A DNA stretch of 64,000 nt from Cellvibrio sp. pealriver (lineage in GTDB: Bacteria > Pseudomonadota > Gammaproteobacteria > Pseudomonadales > Cellvibrionaceae), in NCBI RefSeq assembly GCF_001183545.1, contig NZ_KQ236688.1:2831895-2895894 (forward strand), read 5' to 3'. The notes beneath the pieces were generated by a model. That model saw only the letters and a program-made list of their open reading frames with translations, was not told where the DNA came from and did no database searches. Positions 9,378 through 18,106 of this stretch are shown piece after piece. The position numbers and the translations under genes are program-made. Position 1 is the first letter of the stretch. Every line of letters starts with the position of its first letter.

Positions 9378-10124
9378 TTAATGCCCTCCTGCCCCTTGGC
9401 TTGTGGACGCACTGCTATTAGTGACCAGCGACCCTTTATCCATGTGCCAGGTGTGGCGCGCATGATCTGCCGCGCGCGGGTCGTGCGTCACCATGATGAT
9501 GGTTTTTTGTTGTTGCTGATTGAGTGTTTGCAATAGCGAGAGAATTTCATCGGCAGTGGCGCGATCCAAATCACCGGTTGGTTCGTCGCACAACAACAAA
9601 TCCGGATCACTCACCAGCGCGCGAGCAATCGCTACACGCTGCTCCTGCCCACCGGACAATTCACTGGGATAATGTTTGGCGCGATTGGACAACCCCACCA
9701 ATTCCAATGCAGCTGCCACATGATGCTTGCGCTGTTTGCTGGACAAATTGGTCAGCAGTAATGGCAGCTCTACATTTTTTTCAGCGGTGAGCACCGGCAT
9801 TAGATTATAAAATTGGAAAATAAACCCGACATGGCGCGCGCGCCATTTGGTGAGCTGGGAGGATGACATTTTATCAAGACGCTGCCCGCCAATAATTAAT
9901 TCACCGGCGGTCGGCTTATCCAAACCACCGAGCAAATTGAGCAAGGTTGTTTTACCTGAGCCCGAAGGCCCCATAAGCGCAAGAAAATCACCGCGATGAA
10001 TATCCAAATTAAGGCCCGCAAGCACACTCACTTGCTCCTTGCCTTTTTTATAACTCTTTCCGATTCCTTTTAATTGAACCAGCAATTCATCTGCTGCGGG
10101 CGAAGTGGAAGCGAGCGCAGTCAT
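9378..10124 (-). CDS. ABC transporter ATP-binding protein, LolD/MacB type
   Basis: A 248-residue cytoplasmic ATPase that powers the two permeases encoded downstream. Visible motifs are Walker [17 protein letters not shown] (about residue 52), Q-loop [18 protein letters not shown], signature [20 protein letters not shown], Walker [13 protein letters not shown] and the switch histidine in MVTHDP. The signature has Glu where LSGGQQQR is more common. The ATG at 10124 is preceded by [16 protein letters not shown] and FQFYNLMP are characteristic of the MacB/LolD/FtsE branch. The gene is the first of three tightly packed genes; the adaptor gene lies 291 bp upstream. Confidence 0.92.
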   Translation of the reverse strand: MTALASTSPAADELLVQLKGIGKSYKKGKEQVSVLAGLNLDIHRGDFLALMGPSGSGKTTLLNLLGGLDKPTAGELIIGGQRLDKMSSSQLTKWRARHVGFIFQFYNLMPVLTAEKNVELPLLLTNLSSKQRKHHVAAALELVGLSNRAKHYPSELSGGQEQRVAIARALVSDPDLLLCDEPTGDLDRATADEILSLLQTLNQQQQKTIIMVTHDPRAADHARHTWHMDKGSLVTNSSASTSQGAGGH

Positions 10125-10218
10125 AGACCCTCCAAAATGTGAGACTAGCGTTAACGGACAAAATAGACATGTAAAAAATCAGGACAACAAAAGTACAATG
10201 ACAACGAAAAAGCACTCA

Positions 10219-10288
10219 TCGTCACTCCCGCGTGCGGGAGTCCAGCTTTTGATTTTAAAACCTATAGACCCCGATTCACGGGAATAAC
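10219..10288. repeat. Degenerate NEMIS/REP-like palindromic repeat
   Basis: Within the 291-bp gap between adaptor and ATPase genes a stretch runs CGTCACTCCCGCGTGCGGGA and then GTCCAGC at 10220-10246, and ends with ACCCCGATTCACGGGAATAA at 10268-10287. The left arm folds as CTCCCG/CGGGAG (10225-10240); the right arm has CCCG/CGGG. This arrangement (GTCA-CCCG-palindrome-GGAxTCCAGC ... CCCCG-palindrome-CGGGxATxAC) matches the widespread proteobacterial intergenic repeat related to NEMIS/REP elements, in decayed form. The remainder of the gap includes a perfect 8-bp stem at 10370-10393 without a T-run in the direction of these genes. Confidence 0.5.
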
Positions 10289-10415
10289 ACGCTTAGGCAA
10301 CCAACAATAAACTGTCTGGTATTGCAAAAAAGTGAGGCGTTATTTCAATATTTATTTTTATTTTCTTCGCCTCGCCACCATTTGATGGCGAGGTTTTCTA
10401 TGACACTGCTGTGAT

Positions 10416-11639
10416 TTATTGCAGCTCAACCCGTGAGCCGTCTTTTAATTCCGGAGTCACTTCCACGACAAAATCTTCGCCCGCGCGCAAGCCACTGCCA
10501 ATATAAATATCAGTTCCGTAGCTGGCGTTGAGCGTTACTTTGCGCAACTCGGCAACACCGTCTTTCACGACGAAAATAAATTTGTCCTCACCTTCCGAGC
10601 GCACTGCCGTAATCGGTACGCGCACACCCAGTGGCTCTTTTGGTTTTTCTTCCACTACCGGCTCTGCATTCATAAAGGCTACTTTCACCCCCATATCCGG
10701 AAGAATGCGCGGATCAGATACCTGAAAACCAATGCGCACTTTGACAGTGGCTTTTTGACGATCAGCGGCCGGAATAATGGCGATGACTTTTGCCGGAATT
10801 TTCCATTCGGGATAAGCCTCCAACACCGCTTGCACAAATTGGTCTACGCGCACACGCTGGATGTAGGATTCGTTTACGTCCACTTCAATTTCGAGCGACG
10901 ACATATCCACCAATGTGCAAATACCGGTACGGGTAAAACCACCGCCCGCCGACATTGGGGAAATCATTTCACCTGGCTGCGAATCTTTACTGATCACCAC
11001 ACCGGTGAAAGGCGCGCGCAGGGTTAGGTCTTCCAGATTTTGTTGCTGCAATGCCAAACGCTTTTCGCTGACATCCACATCGGCATTGCGCGCTGCCAAT
11101 TGCGCACGCAGCGATTCAAAATCAGCGCGCGCTTTATCCAAGGTCGCCGCACTCACCAATTGCGTGCGCGCCAATTCGGTATTGCGCTCCAGCGTTAATT
11201 TGGCTTCGGTCAAACGCGCTTGGGTTTCTATCACCAATGTTTTGGCAGAGCGCAATTCAGCCTTGCTTAGCTCCACTGCCTTCACAGTGTTGGAATCATC
11301 CAGACGCGCCACTACCTGATCTTTTTCGACTTGTTGCCCTTCTTCGATAAAAATTTCCGCCACACGTCCGGTAACTTTGGAGGAGACAGTCGATATACGG
11401 CGAGCGACCACATAACCGGTTGCATCCAATACGGTTGCTGAAGAAGAATCCGGCACCGCCATGCGCGCCATTTCAATTTTGACCGGCACAGGTGCAGGGT
11501 CACTCAAAAGACTGAATGCCACCACTGCAATGCCCACTGCAGCCGCGATGCCCATCCACAAACGTACCTTACGGCTTTCATCGGGTTGCTGTTCGCGGTT
11601 AATGCGTAATTGCGATAAAAGTTCGTCTTGATTTGTCAC
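10416..11639 (-). CDS. Periplasmic adaptor (HlyD/MacA-type membrane fusion protein)
   Basis: A 407-residue protein anchored by one N-terminal helix (about residues 28-45), with the periplasmic adaptor order: barrel-sandwich half GRVAEIFIEEGQQVEKDQVV, a long coiled-coil hairpin (about 115-205) rich in Ala, Glu and Leu, second lipoyl half LRAPFTGVVISKDSQPGEMI, then beta-barrel and membrane-proximal domains ending PELKDGSRVELQ. It should bridge the inner-membrane permeases to an outer-membrane channel; no TolC-like gene is in the window. The start is a GTG at 11639 with only a weak Shine-Dalgarno, so the first residues are uncertain. Same strand as the ATPase and permeases, but separated from them by a 291-bp gap. 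Confidence 0.88.
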   Translation of the reverse strand: MTNQDELLSQLRINREQQPDESRKVRLWMGIAAAVGIAVVAFSLLSDPAPVPVKIEMARMAVPDSSSATVLDATGYVVARRISTVSSKVTGRVAEIFIEEGQQVEKDQVVARLDDSNTVKAVELSKAELRSAKTLVIETQARLTEAKLTLERNTELARTQLVSAATLDKARADFESLRAQLAARNADVDVSEKRLALQQQNLEDLTLRAPFTGVVISKDSQPGEMISPMSAGGGFTRTGICTLVDMSSLEIEVDVNESYIQRVRVDQFVQAVLEAYPEWKIPAKVIAIIPAADRQKATVKVRIGFQVSDPRILPDMGVKVAFMNAEPVVEEKPKEPLGVRVPITAVRSEGEDKFIFVVKDGVAELRKVTLNASYGTDIYIGSGLRAGEDFVVEVTPELKDGSRVELQ

Positions 11640-11843
11640 AGTATGCTCTGCCCATTGCTATTAGAAGTTGTTGTTAGATTGTCAGAAGAAAAACCTGAAC
11701 ATGCTGAGGCGCATTATTATTCAGTCTGGCAGCAGAACCTAGCGGTGTTTTCATCTTCCGGACATTTCCCTGGCAACACTGTTGTTATGTGTGCAGGATA
11801 GCGGGAGCGGCATTGGCCACTACAGTAGCCAATGTCATCCGAT

Positions 11844-11865
11844 GCCGGTGACATTTATCACCGGC
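11844..11865. other. Strong stem-loop downstream of the binding-protein gene
   Basis: GCCGGTGA (11844-11851) and TCACCGGC (11858-11865) form a perfect 8-bp stem with a CATTTA loop directly after the stop of the minus-strand gene at 11873. No U-tract follows in that direction, so it may protect the transcript 3' end or act as a weak terminator. A second short stem (ATTGGC...GCCAAT, near 11813-11834) lies beside it. Nothing else is recognised in the 233-bp gap 11640-11872, which should carry the adaptor promoter. Confidence 0.45.
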
Positions 11866-11872
11866 GAAAAAA

Positions 11873-12877
11873 TTATAACGCGGGTTTGAAATCGGCCATT
11901 TCAGCCGGAAGGATAGGATTTTTCAGGCTAATCATGGTGCGCGCAGGCAGGTTGACGGATTTTAAGTCTGCCGCAAAATAGCGGTTAAAAATCGCATCCA
12001 ACTCGCCATTGCTGCTGATCGTTTGCAAGCCCGCCGTCACTCGCTCGGCGAGTGCTTTATTGTCAGGATTTACATAAAACACCAACGGGAAGGGGTAATA
12101 CACCAGTAGCGATGAATCCACCATCAGCTTGCCCGATTTAGCCGCACGCTCGTTGAATACGCCAGTGACTTCATTTGCACCGAAGGTGACGTAATCAAAT
12201 TCATTATTTTCAAGGCGCGTGAATAAATCATCAAAGCTGCCTTTCTCTTCTACCTTGTAGCCGTTTTGGCGAAACAGTTCGGCATCAGCCCAGGTCGATG
12301 GAATGCCCATGCGCAATTGTTGCAGTTGCTGCGCGGTGTTGATCGCGGCAAATTTTGCTTTATCGGACGAGCGGATAATCAAAATGCGATAACCCAACAG
12401 CCCTTTCATTAACGGCAAGGGAATCAGTATTTTCTTCTCATTCGCCAATTTGGTATTGCCCGCGACAGTGCCAAAAATATCGAACCCTTTTTCGCGGAAA
12501 ACGCTGGCCTCATCGGCCGCGAGCGGGTAATCAGTGAGATCTTCTTTGAGTGCCCATGCACCCCATTTTTTTTCAGTGGCGGTGAGTGCGGCCTCTAATA
12601 CCTCGCGCTCATAGGTTTGGCGCGATTGGGTTTTGTTGCCGTTCCACAATTTAACGTGAGCCACTTTATTCTGGGCTGCCGAATTCTGGGCCGCAGCAGA
12701 TTGGCTGGATGGCGCTTGCTCTGCAAATACCGCACTGCTGCCTCCCAACACCCCCAAAACAACCACAGTATTGATTACAGCCTTGGGCAAAAAGAGTAAA
12801 CGCTTGAGGGAAGCTGTGCTGAATGAGTCCAGGGCTTTTCTGGACGGCAGAATCGATGAGATAAAAAGAGCCGACAT
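11873..12877 (-). CDS. Periplasmic solute-binding protein, family 3-like
   Basis: A 334-residue exported protein. The ATG at 12877 follows GGAGA at five bases. The N-terminus is long for a signal: basic residues around 25 and a hydrophobic stretch ending SSAVFA|E near residue 53, followed by a low-complexity Ala/Gln/Ser linker. The mature part resembles family 3 (amino-acid-type) binding proteins: an early substrate segment, TAQQLQQLRMGIPSTWADAE (the 'G.. .GS' hinge region), FDDLFTRLENNEFDYVTFG and a C-terminal VTAGLQTISSNGELDAIFNR typical of the family. No cognate permease is adjacent; the neighbouring ABC genes are of exporter type. It may be a solitary sensor-type binding protein. Ligand unknown. 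Confidence 0.75.
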   Translation of the reverse strand: MSALFISSILPSRKALDSFSTASLKRLLFLPKAVINTVVVLGVLGGSSAVFAEQAPSSQSAAAQNSAAQNKVAHVKLWNGNKTQSRQTYEREVLEAALTATEKKWGAWALKEDLTDYPLAADEASVFREKGFDIFGTVAGNTKLANEKKILIPLPLMKGLLGYRILIIRSSDKAKFAAINTAQQLQQLRMGIPSTWADAELFRQNGYKVEEKGSFDDLFTRLENNEFDYVTFGANEVTGVFNERAAKSGKLMVDSSLLVYYPFPLVFYVNPDNKALAERVTAGLQTISSNGELDAIFNRYFAADLKSVNLPARTMISLKNPILPAEMADFKPAL

Positions 12878-13268
12878 GACATTCTCCGCTATTTATTGTT
12901 AGTCCCTGAATGGGCTCTTAAAGATAGCAGAATAGACCAGAGCTGCCGCAAGCTTTACCACCGCGCCACACCGATTCACTCCGCCAAGCTTCCCGCCACT
13001 AACCTTCACGCCGCCACCGCCGTGGTTATCAATCACCATTCACGGAACAGCCTCAGCCGTAAAAACAATTTTTAACGCCAAACCAGCTTATAGTTCATTT
13101 GACTTTTTGATTTGAAATGCGTAGCCTCGCACACTTGCTAGACCACTAGTATACAAGTGCACCAGAAAATTCTAACCCTGCACAGAGAGCATCGCGGCAG
13201 GGATGAATGGGGTTTAGCAAGGTGCCAAAGCACCCAGTGTCAATCATAAATTTAACAAGGTATTGGCT
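12878..13268. other. Intergenic region between binding protein and TonB receptor, with inverted repeat
   Basis: A 391-bp gap between divergent genes. It contains TTGACT at about 13099 with a weak TAGCCT hexamer 17 bp later, a possible promoter for the receptor. An inverted repeat CACTTG (13132-13137) / CAAGTG (13154-13159) lies just downstream, with two CTAG words inside; it could be an operator. AAGG at 13257-13260 is the receptor's ribosome-binding site. No gene is seen. Confidence 0.4.
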
Positions 13269-16200
13269 ATGATCTTCTATAAAAAACCATCAACCACACT
13301 TATTCACCCCGGATTTATCTTTAAAAAATCGCTTTTGGCAATGTGCATTATCGCTCTGCAAGCCCCTGTTTATGCACAAGATTCCACCAGCGACCAAGAC
13401 ACCAACGCAAAAGACAACAGCGTTGAAGAAGTCACCGTGACCGGCATGCGCCAAAACCTGCAAAACGCGCAGGCCATCAAGCGTAATGCCGATACCTTTG
13501 TCGATTCCATTACCGCTACTGACATAGGCTCATTGCCTGACCGCAGCGTATTGGAAGCCATGCAGCGCCTGCCCGGTGTATCGATTGAACGCTTTGCCGC
13601 CGCCAACGACCCGGATCACTTCTCGGTTGAAGGCTCGGGCGCGGTAATCCGCGGCATGAGCGCAACCCGCTCCGAATTCAATGGCCGCGATTCGTTCACC
13701 GCTGACTCAGGCCGCGGCCTGTCATTCCAGGACGTACCGCCCGAACTCATGTCCGGCGTGGATATCTACAAAAACCAATCGGCCGACATGATTGAAGGCG
13801 GCATCGGCGGCACGGTCAGCCTGCGCACCCGCAAGCCATTTGACCAAAGCGGCCGCATGGTGGCATTTACCGCCGATGGCACCTGGGGCGACATCGCCGA
13901 GCAGTGGAAACCCTCTTTTTCCGGCATGTACAGCGACCGCTGGGATGCCAGCGCCGGTGAGTTCGGCTTTTTGATCAACGTGGCGCGCTCGGAGTTGGTG
14001 GGCGTATCCCACGGCATCCAATCCGATGTTTATAAAAAATACGATGCGGCAAACATCAAAGGCGCTGAAGCCTTTGTCGGTGCCGATGGCAAGGGCACTG
14101 TGTGGATGCCACAAGGTGCCAACCTGATGATGAAAGAAGACCAGCGCGACCGCGAAGGTATGGCGACTTCGTTCCAGTGGAAAGACCACGACGATACCTA
14201 TTTGCTGACCGCTGAATATATCCGCTCCGATGCATCACTCAACTGGTGGGAAAACGCCCTCAAGTATCAGGGCGGCTACAAAGACTCTGACCGCAACACC
14301 CGTCCTTTTGGCGATACCAGCTTCTCATTCAGCGACGACGGCCTGTTCCAATCCGGTTTTATGTCGCACGGCAACGGTGCCTGGCGCGCCACCAGCCAAC
14401 TGGGCTTCCCGCGCGCGGATGGCAGCTATGAAGCCAACACCCGCTACCCTAACCCTTACAGCGGTATGCCAACCTCTCCGGGGGGTATCGGTGGTGCAGC
14501 GCAGTTTGGCCATAAATTCCAGTTGGATACACGCGGCCAATCCACCAACACCCTGGTGGAAGATTTCAACGTGAACCTCAAGTGGACACCGGATGATGCC
14601 TGGACCATCGATTTTGACCTGCAACATATACAGGCTGAAACCAAGGTAGATGATTTGGTCGTGCACCTGGGCGTAGCCGCTCTGCAGCAATATGACCTGA
14701 CTGGCGGCACCCCACACCTGACCCTGATCAACCCCTGGAACGGTATCCGCGATGCCAACCCAACGGCTTATAACAATGGCGTTGTGCGTCCGGGCTGGAC
14801 AGATGATCCAGCAGGCGACAGCAACTACTTCAGCGATATCACCAGCTATTGGTACCGCTCGGCAATGGATCACTACGAGCGCTCCGATGGCGATTCCGAT
14901 GCGATCCGCATTGATGTCAAACACGAGTTTGAAGATGCTGGCCTGATCAAGAGCATCAAAGGTGGCTATCGCTTTGCCAAGCGCGACCAAACCGTGCGCT
15001 CAACCAGCTACGGTTGGGGCTCTATCGCGCCAGAGTGGAGCTCAGGCAATCTTTACCTCGACCATGTACCCGAGCAGTCCAGTTACTACAGCCAGGTTGA
15101 CTGGTCTAACTTCCACCGTGGCGGCGCGCTGGATATTGAAGGCGGCAACTCGCTTTACTTCATCAACCGCGATGTCGTAGCGAATTTGCGCAGCAATCCG
15201 GATTGCGATGCCAGCAGCTACCGCGAATCTCCCGGTGGCAGCTTTACCCCCTACAGCTGCCGTGAAGGTGTGGATAGCCAGTTTGGCATCTTCCTGCCCA
15301 ACGAAATTACCAACACCGTGGAAACCAATAACGCCGCCTATGTGCGCGTGGACTTTGGCTCGGACGATACCCAATACCGCTACAGCGGTAACCTGGGCTT
15401 GCGCTATGTGGAGTTGGAGCGTGAATCTACCGGTTTCATCCGCTCGGCCGAGCTGGATAAAAACCTGACTGCAGCCGAAGCTGTACCGGCCGGCTTGCCC
15501 AATGTGCTGACAGGCACGGCGGTGCTGTCTTATGCCGAGCAAAAAATCGCTGCCGGTGAATACGTCGATTACGCCGATTTTTACTCCAAAAACAGATGGG
15601 CAACAGCCGAGTGGAACTACCTGTCTGAAGCCGACCGTCGCTACGGCACCCAAGGCGCAGACTGGAGTACCGCAACCGATACTTACGATGCCTTCTTACC
15701 CAGCTTCAACCTGAAAGTGGAACTGACCGATGACCTGATCGGCCGCTTTGCAGTATCCAAAGCCATCGCACTGCCGGATATGAGCCTGGTGCGCAACAAC
15801 ATCAGCATCGGCACCAATGGTTATGATCGCGTACTTAAAGAGATTACCTTTGATTCGCGCAATCCGGATGGCAGCCTCGTCATTGATCCGGTTACCGGTG
15901 AAGCGGAACAAACCCGCCTGCAATACACCGAATCGGCCACCATCGGCGACTGGACCGGCTCCGGCGGCAACACCTACCTGAAGCCGATGGAATCCGTCCA
16001 GTACGATGTATCGCTGGAATGGTATTTCAACAACGCGGGCTCACTGACCACCACCCTGTTCTACAAAGACCTTTCCAACTTCTTTGTACACGGTGCCAGC
16101 CGTCAGCCAATTGCGCACCCGGTCAATACCAGTGAAATCCGCGCTGTGGACGTGGTCTCTACCCGCAACGGCGGCGATGGCACCATGCAGGGCATTGAAT

Positions 16201-16721
16201 TCGCCTACCAGCAATTCTTTGACTTCCTGCCTGCGCCATTTGATGGTCTCGGGATTCAGGCGAACTACTCCTTCATCGATGCATCCGGCGTACCTAACAA
16301 CGAGGAAGACTATGACAACGCTTCCTGGACACAACCCGGCAGCGAGACCGATACCGGCGCACGTGTAAACCTGACCTCGGTTCCACTGCAAGGCCAGTCC
16401 AAGCACACCGCGAACATCGTGTTGATGTATGAGAAAGATGCCTGGTCAACCCGCCTGGCTTATAACTGGCGCTCCAAGTACCTGTTGACCACGCGCGATG
16501 TGATCTCCAAGTACCCGCTGTGGAACGACGATGCCGGCTTCCTCGACGGCTCGGTGTTCTACAAGTTCAACGACAACATCAGTGTCGGCTTGCAAGCCAC
16601 CAACCTGCTGGATACCGAATCCAAAACCATCATGATTTTGGATGACAACAACACCCAGGCTGGCCGCAGCTGGTTCATTCAGGACCGCCGTGTATCTGCT
16701 GTACTGCGTGCGACCTTCTAA
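13269..16721 (+). CDS. TonB-dependent receptor, Xanthomonas/Caulobacter (TIGR01782-like) type
   Basis: A 1,150-residue outer-membrane active transporter. The start is ATG 13269, eight bases after AAGG; a TTG two codons earlier is too close to that site. A signal peptide ends near PVYAQD (about residue 36). A TonB-box-like VEEVTVTG follows, then the plug: RNADTFVDSITATDIGSLPD and SVLEAMQRLPGVSIERF, the signature of the large receptors common in polysaccharide-degrading marine and plant-associated bacteria. The remainder is an aromatic-rich beta barrel that ends in a terminal Phe (RRVSAVLRATF), as outer-membrane barrels do. Its substrate is probably an oligosaccharide, by family habit, but it is not adjacent to a hydrolase gene. 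A terminator follows. Confidence 0.93.
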   Translation: MIFYKKPSTTLIHPGFIFKKSLLAMCIIALQAPVYAQDSTSDQDTNAKDNSVEEVTVTGMRQNLQNAQAIKRNADTFVDSITATDIGSLPDRSVLEAMQRLPGVSIERFAAANDPDHFSVEGSGAVIRGMSATRSEFNGRDSFTADSGRGLSFQDVPPELMSGVDIYKNQSADMIEGGIGGTVSLRTRKPFDQSGRMVAFTADGTWGDIAEQWKPSFSGMYSDRWDASAGEFGFLINVARSELVGVSHGIQSDVYKKYDAANIKGAEAFVGADGKGTVWMPQGANLMMKEDQRDREGMATSFQWKDHDDTYLLTAEYIRSDASLNWWENALKYQGGYKDSDRNTRPFGDTSFSFSDDGLFQSGFMSHGNGAWRATSQLGFPRADGSYEANTRYPNPYSGMPTSPGGIGGAAQFGHKFQLDTRGQSTNTLVEDFNVNLKWTPDDAWTIDFDLQHIQAETKVDDLVVHLGVAALQQYDLTGGTPHLTLINPWNGIRDANPTAYNNGVVRPGWTDDPAGDSNYFSDITSYWYRSAMDHYERSDGDSDAIRIDVKHEFEDAGLIKSIKGGYRFAKRDQTVRSTSYGWGSIAPEWSSGNLYLDHVPEQSSYYSQVDWSNFHRGGALDIEGGNSLYFINRDVVANLRSNPDCDASSYRESPGGSFTPYSCREGVDSQFGIFLPNEITNTVETNNAAYVRVDFGSDDTQYRYSGNLGLRYVELERESTGFIRSAELDKNLTAAEAVPAGLPNVLTGTAVLSYAEQKIAAGEYVDYADFYSKNRWATAEWNYLSEADRRYGTQGADWSTATDTYDAFLPSFNLKVELTDDLIGRFAVSKAIALPDMSLVRNNISIGTNGYDRVLKEITFDSRNPDGSLVIDPVTGEAEQTRLQYTESATIGDWTGSGGNTYLKPMESVQYDVSLEWYFNNAGSLTTTLFYKDLSNFFVHGASRQPIAHPVNTSEIRAVDVVSTRNGGDGTMQGIEFAYQQFFDFLPAPFDGLGIQANYSFIDASGVPNNEEDYDNASWTQPGSETDTGARVNLTSVPLQGQSKHTANIVLMYEKDAWSTRLAYNWRSKYLLTTRDVISKYPLWNDDAGFLDGSVFYKFNDNISVGLQATNLLDTESKTIMILDDNNTQAGRSWFIQDRRVSAVLRATF

Positions 16722-16747
16722 TCCTGTATTAGATTGATCTGCACCAT

Positions 16748-16777
16748 AAAAACCCCGGCCTTGTTGCCGGGGTTTTT
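16748..16777 (+). terminator. Terminator after the TonB-dependent receptor
   Basis: AAAAACCCCGGC / GCCGGGGTTTTT (16748-16759 with 16766-16777) forms a GC-rich stem with a six-base loop and a T5 tail, 27 nt after the receptor stop. The rest of the 206-bp gap to 16928 shows no gene. Confidence 0.92.
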
Positions 16778-16927
16778 CTTGATACCGACAAGTTTTGTTT
16801 ATCAACTGGCATTTGCCACAAACACAACCACAATGTTAGGGAAAGCAACGCACAACGCCTTTTGCCTCTTTGCACTGCTGTACAGCACCCCATCCGGTGA
16901 CCGCCACACTACCCGTGAACAAAACGC

Positions 16928-18106
16928 ATGTTTGATATTTTTATTGATTACAACACCCAATACACCCTGCTGGAGGGGCACCACAACCCCGGGTTGGTAG
17001 CCGTTTCTGTTCTGGTCGCCATAGTATCTTCCATGATGGGGTTACAGATTGCAGGCCTGGCACGTGCCGCACACGGGCGCATGCTGCGCCAGACAGCACT
17101 GATATCCGGCTCGCTGGCCTTGGGCGGCGGCATCTGGTCCATGCATTTTATCGGCATGCTGGCGTTTGAAATGGGCACCCACGTGCACTACCACCCCTTT
17201 ATCACCCTGCTGTCCATGCTGCCCTCGGTGTTTGCCTCCTGGGTAGCCCTGCATATGCTTTCCCGCAGCCGTATTTCGTGGCGGCAATTGATGATAGGCG
17301 GGGTTTTGGTCGGCTCCGGCATTGGTGCCATGCACTACAGCGGTATGGCGGCCATGCACATGAATGCCACCCTGCGCTACGATCCGCTGTGGTTTATCGC
17401 CTCTATTTTCGTGGCGGTGATGATGGCCATGATCGCGCTTTGGGTGCGCTTTGGCCTGCACGACCATGGCAAGCTCAATGCGACGCGAGCCACGCTGATC
17501 AGCGGTGTCATTATGGGATGTGCGATTGCCGCCATGCATTACACCGGTATGGCCGCTGCGCGTTTTATCGGCTCGCCCGATGCGGGCTTTTCGGATGACA
17601 ACAGCCACACCTTTCTCGCCATTATTATCAGTGCAATGACCGTCGCGATTGGCTTGCTGGTGATTGCGGGCAACCTGATATTGCGTTACCGCCAACTCTA
17701 TCGCCACTCACTCAAAATCGAGAGCGAACTGTCTTCGCGCGAGCAGCAATACCGCACGTTAATCAGCAATATTCCCGGCGTTGCGTTTCGCACACAAGCC
17801 ACTGCCCCCTGGGCTGTTATTTTTATTAGCGATGCCATCTATAAATTAAGTGGTTGGGAAGCAGAAAAATTTTTCGCGCATGAAATGCATTTGGGCGACA
17901 TCATCCACCCGGACGACATGGCGCGCATTTCACAAGAACTGTTACCCGCGCTCAACAATAAAACGCCTTACATCATCGTATACCGCATTGTGTGCCGCGA
18001 CCATAGCGAGCGATGGGTATCGGAAAGAGCCAGCGGTGTCTATGACGCGCAAGGAAAACTGCAATGGATCGACCCACCGCCAAAGGCATGTTCCTCGCCA
18101 ATATGA
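16928..18106 (+). pseudogene. MHYT-PAS sensor module, 5' part of an apparently split hybrid histidine kinase
   Basis: Encodes 392 residues: a seven-helix MHYT membrane sensor with three copies of its motif (SMHFIGMLAFEM, AMHYSGMAAMHM, AMHYTGMAAARF), proposed in the family to bind copper and sense O2, CO or NO. A PAS domain follows (about 275-380: YRTLISNIPGVAFRTQA ... HPDDMARISQELL ... [21 protein letters not shown]). After QWID the frame runs out as [10 protein letters not shown]. In intact homologues the PAC end and a signalling helix would follow before the kinase core. Those parts are missing, and the kinase resumes in another frame at 18064-18103. I read this as an out-of-frame deletion, or an assembly error. 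The product could still be a free membrane sensor. Confidence 0.75.

Noticed and set aside
10370..10393. Hairpin CCTCGCCA/TGGCGAGG as terminator of the adaptor gene
   Set aside because: The T-run (TTTTC) is on the plus strand, while the adaptor gene is on the minus strand, where the stem is followed by A-rich sequence.
14325..14990. A 221-codon minus-strand frame within the TonB receptor gene
   Set aside because: Overlaps conserved receptor barrel sequence; the opposite strand of GC-rich coding DNA commonly stays open.
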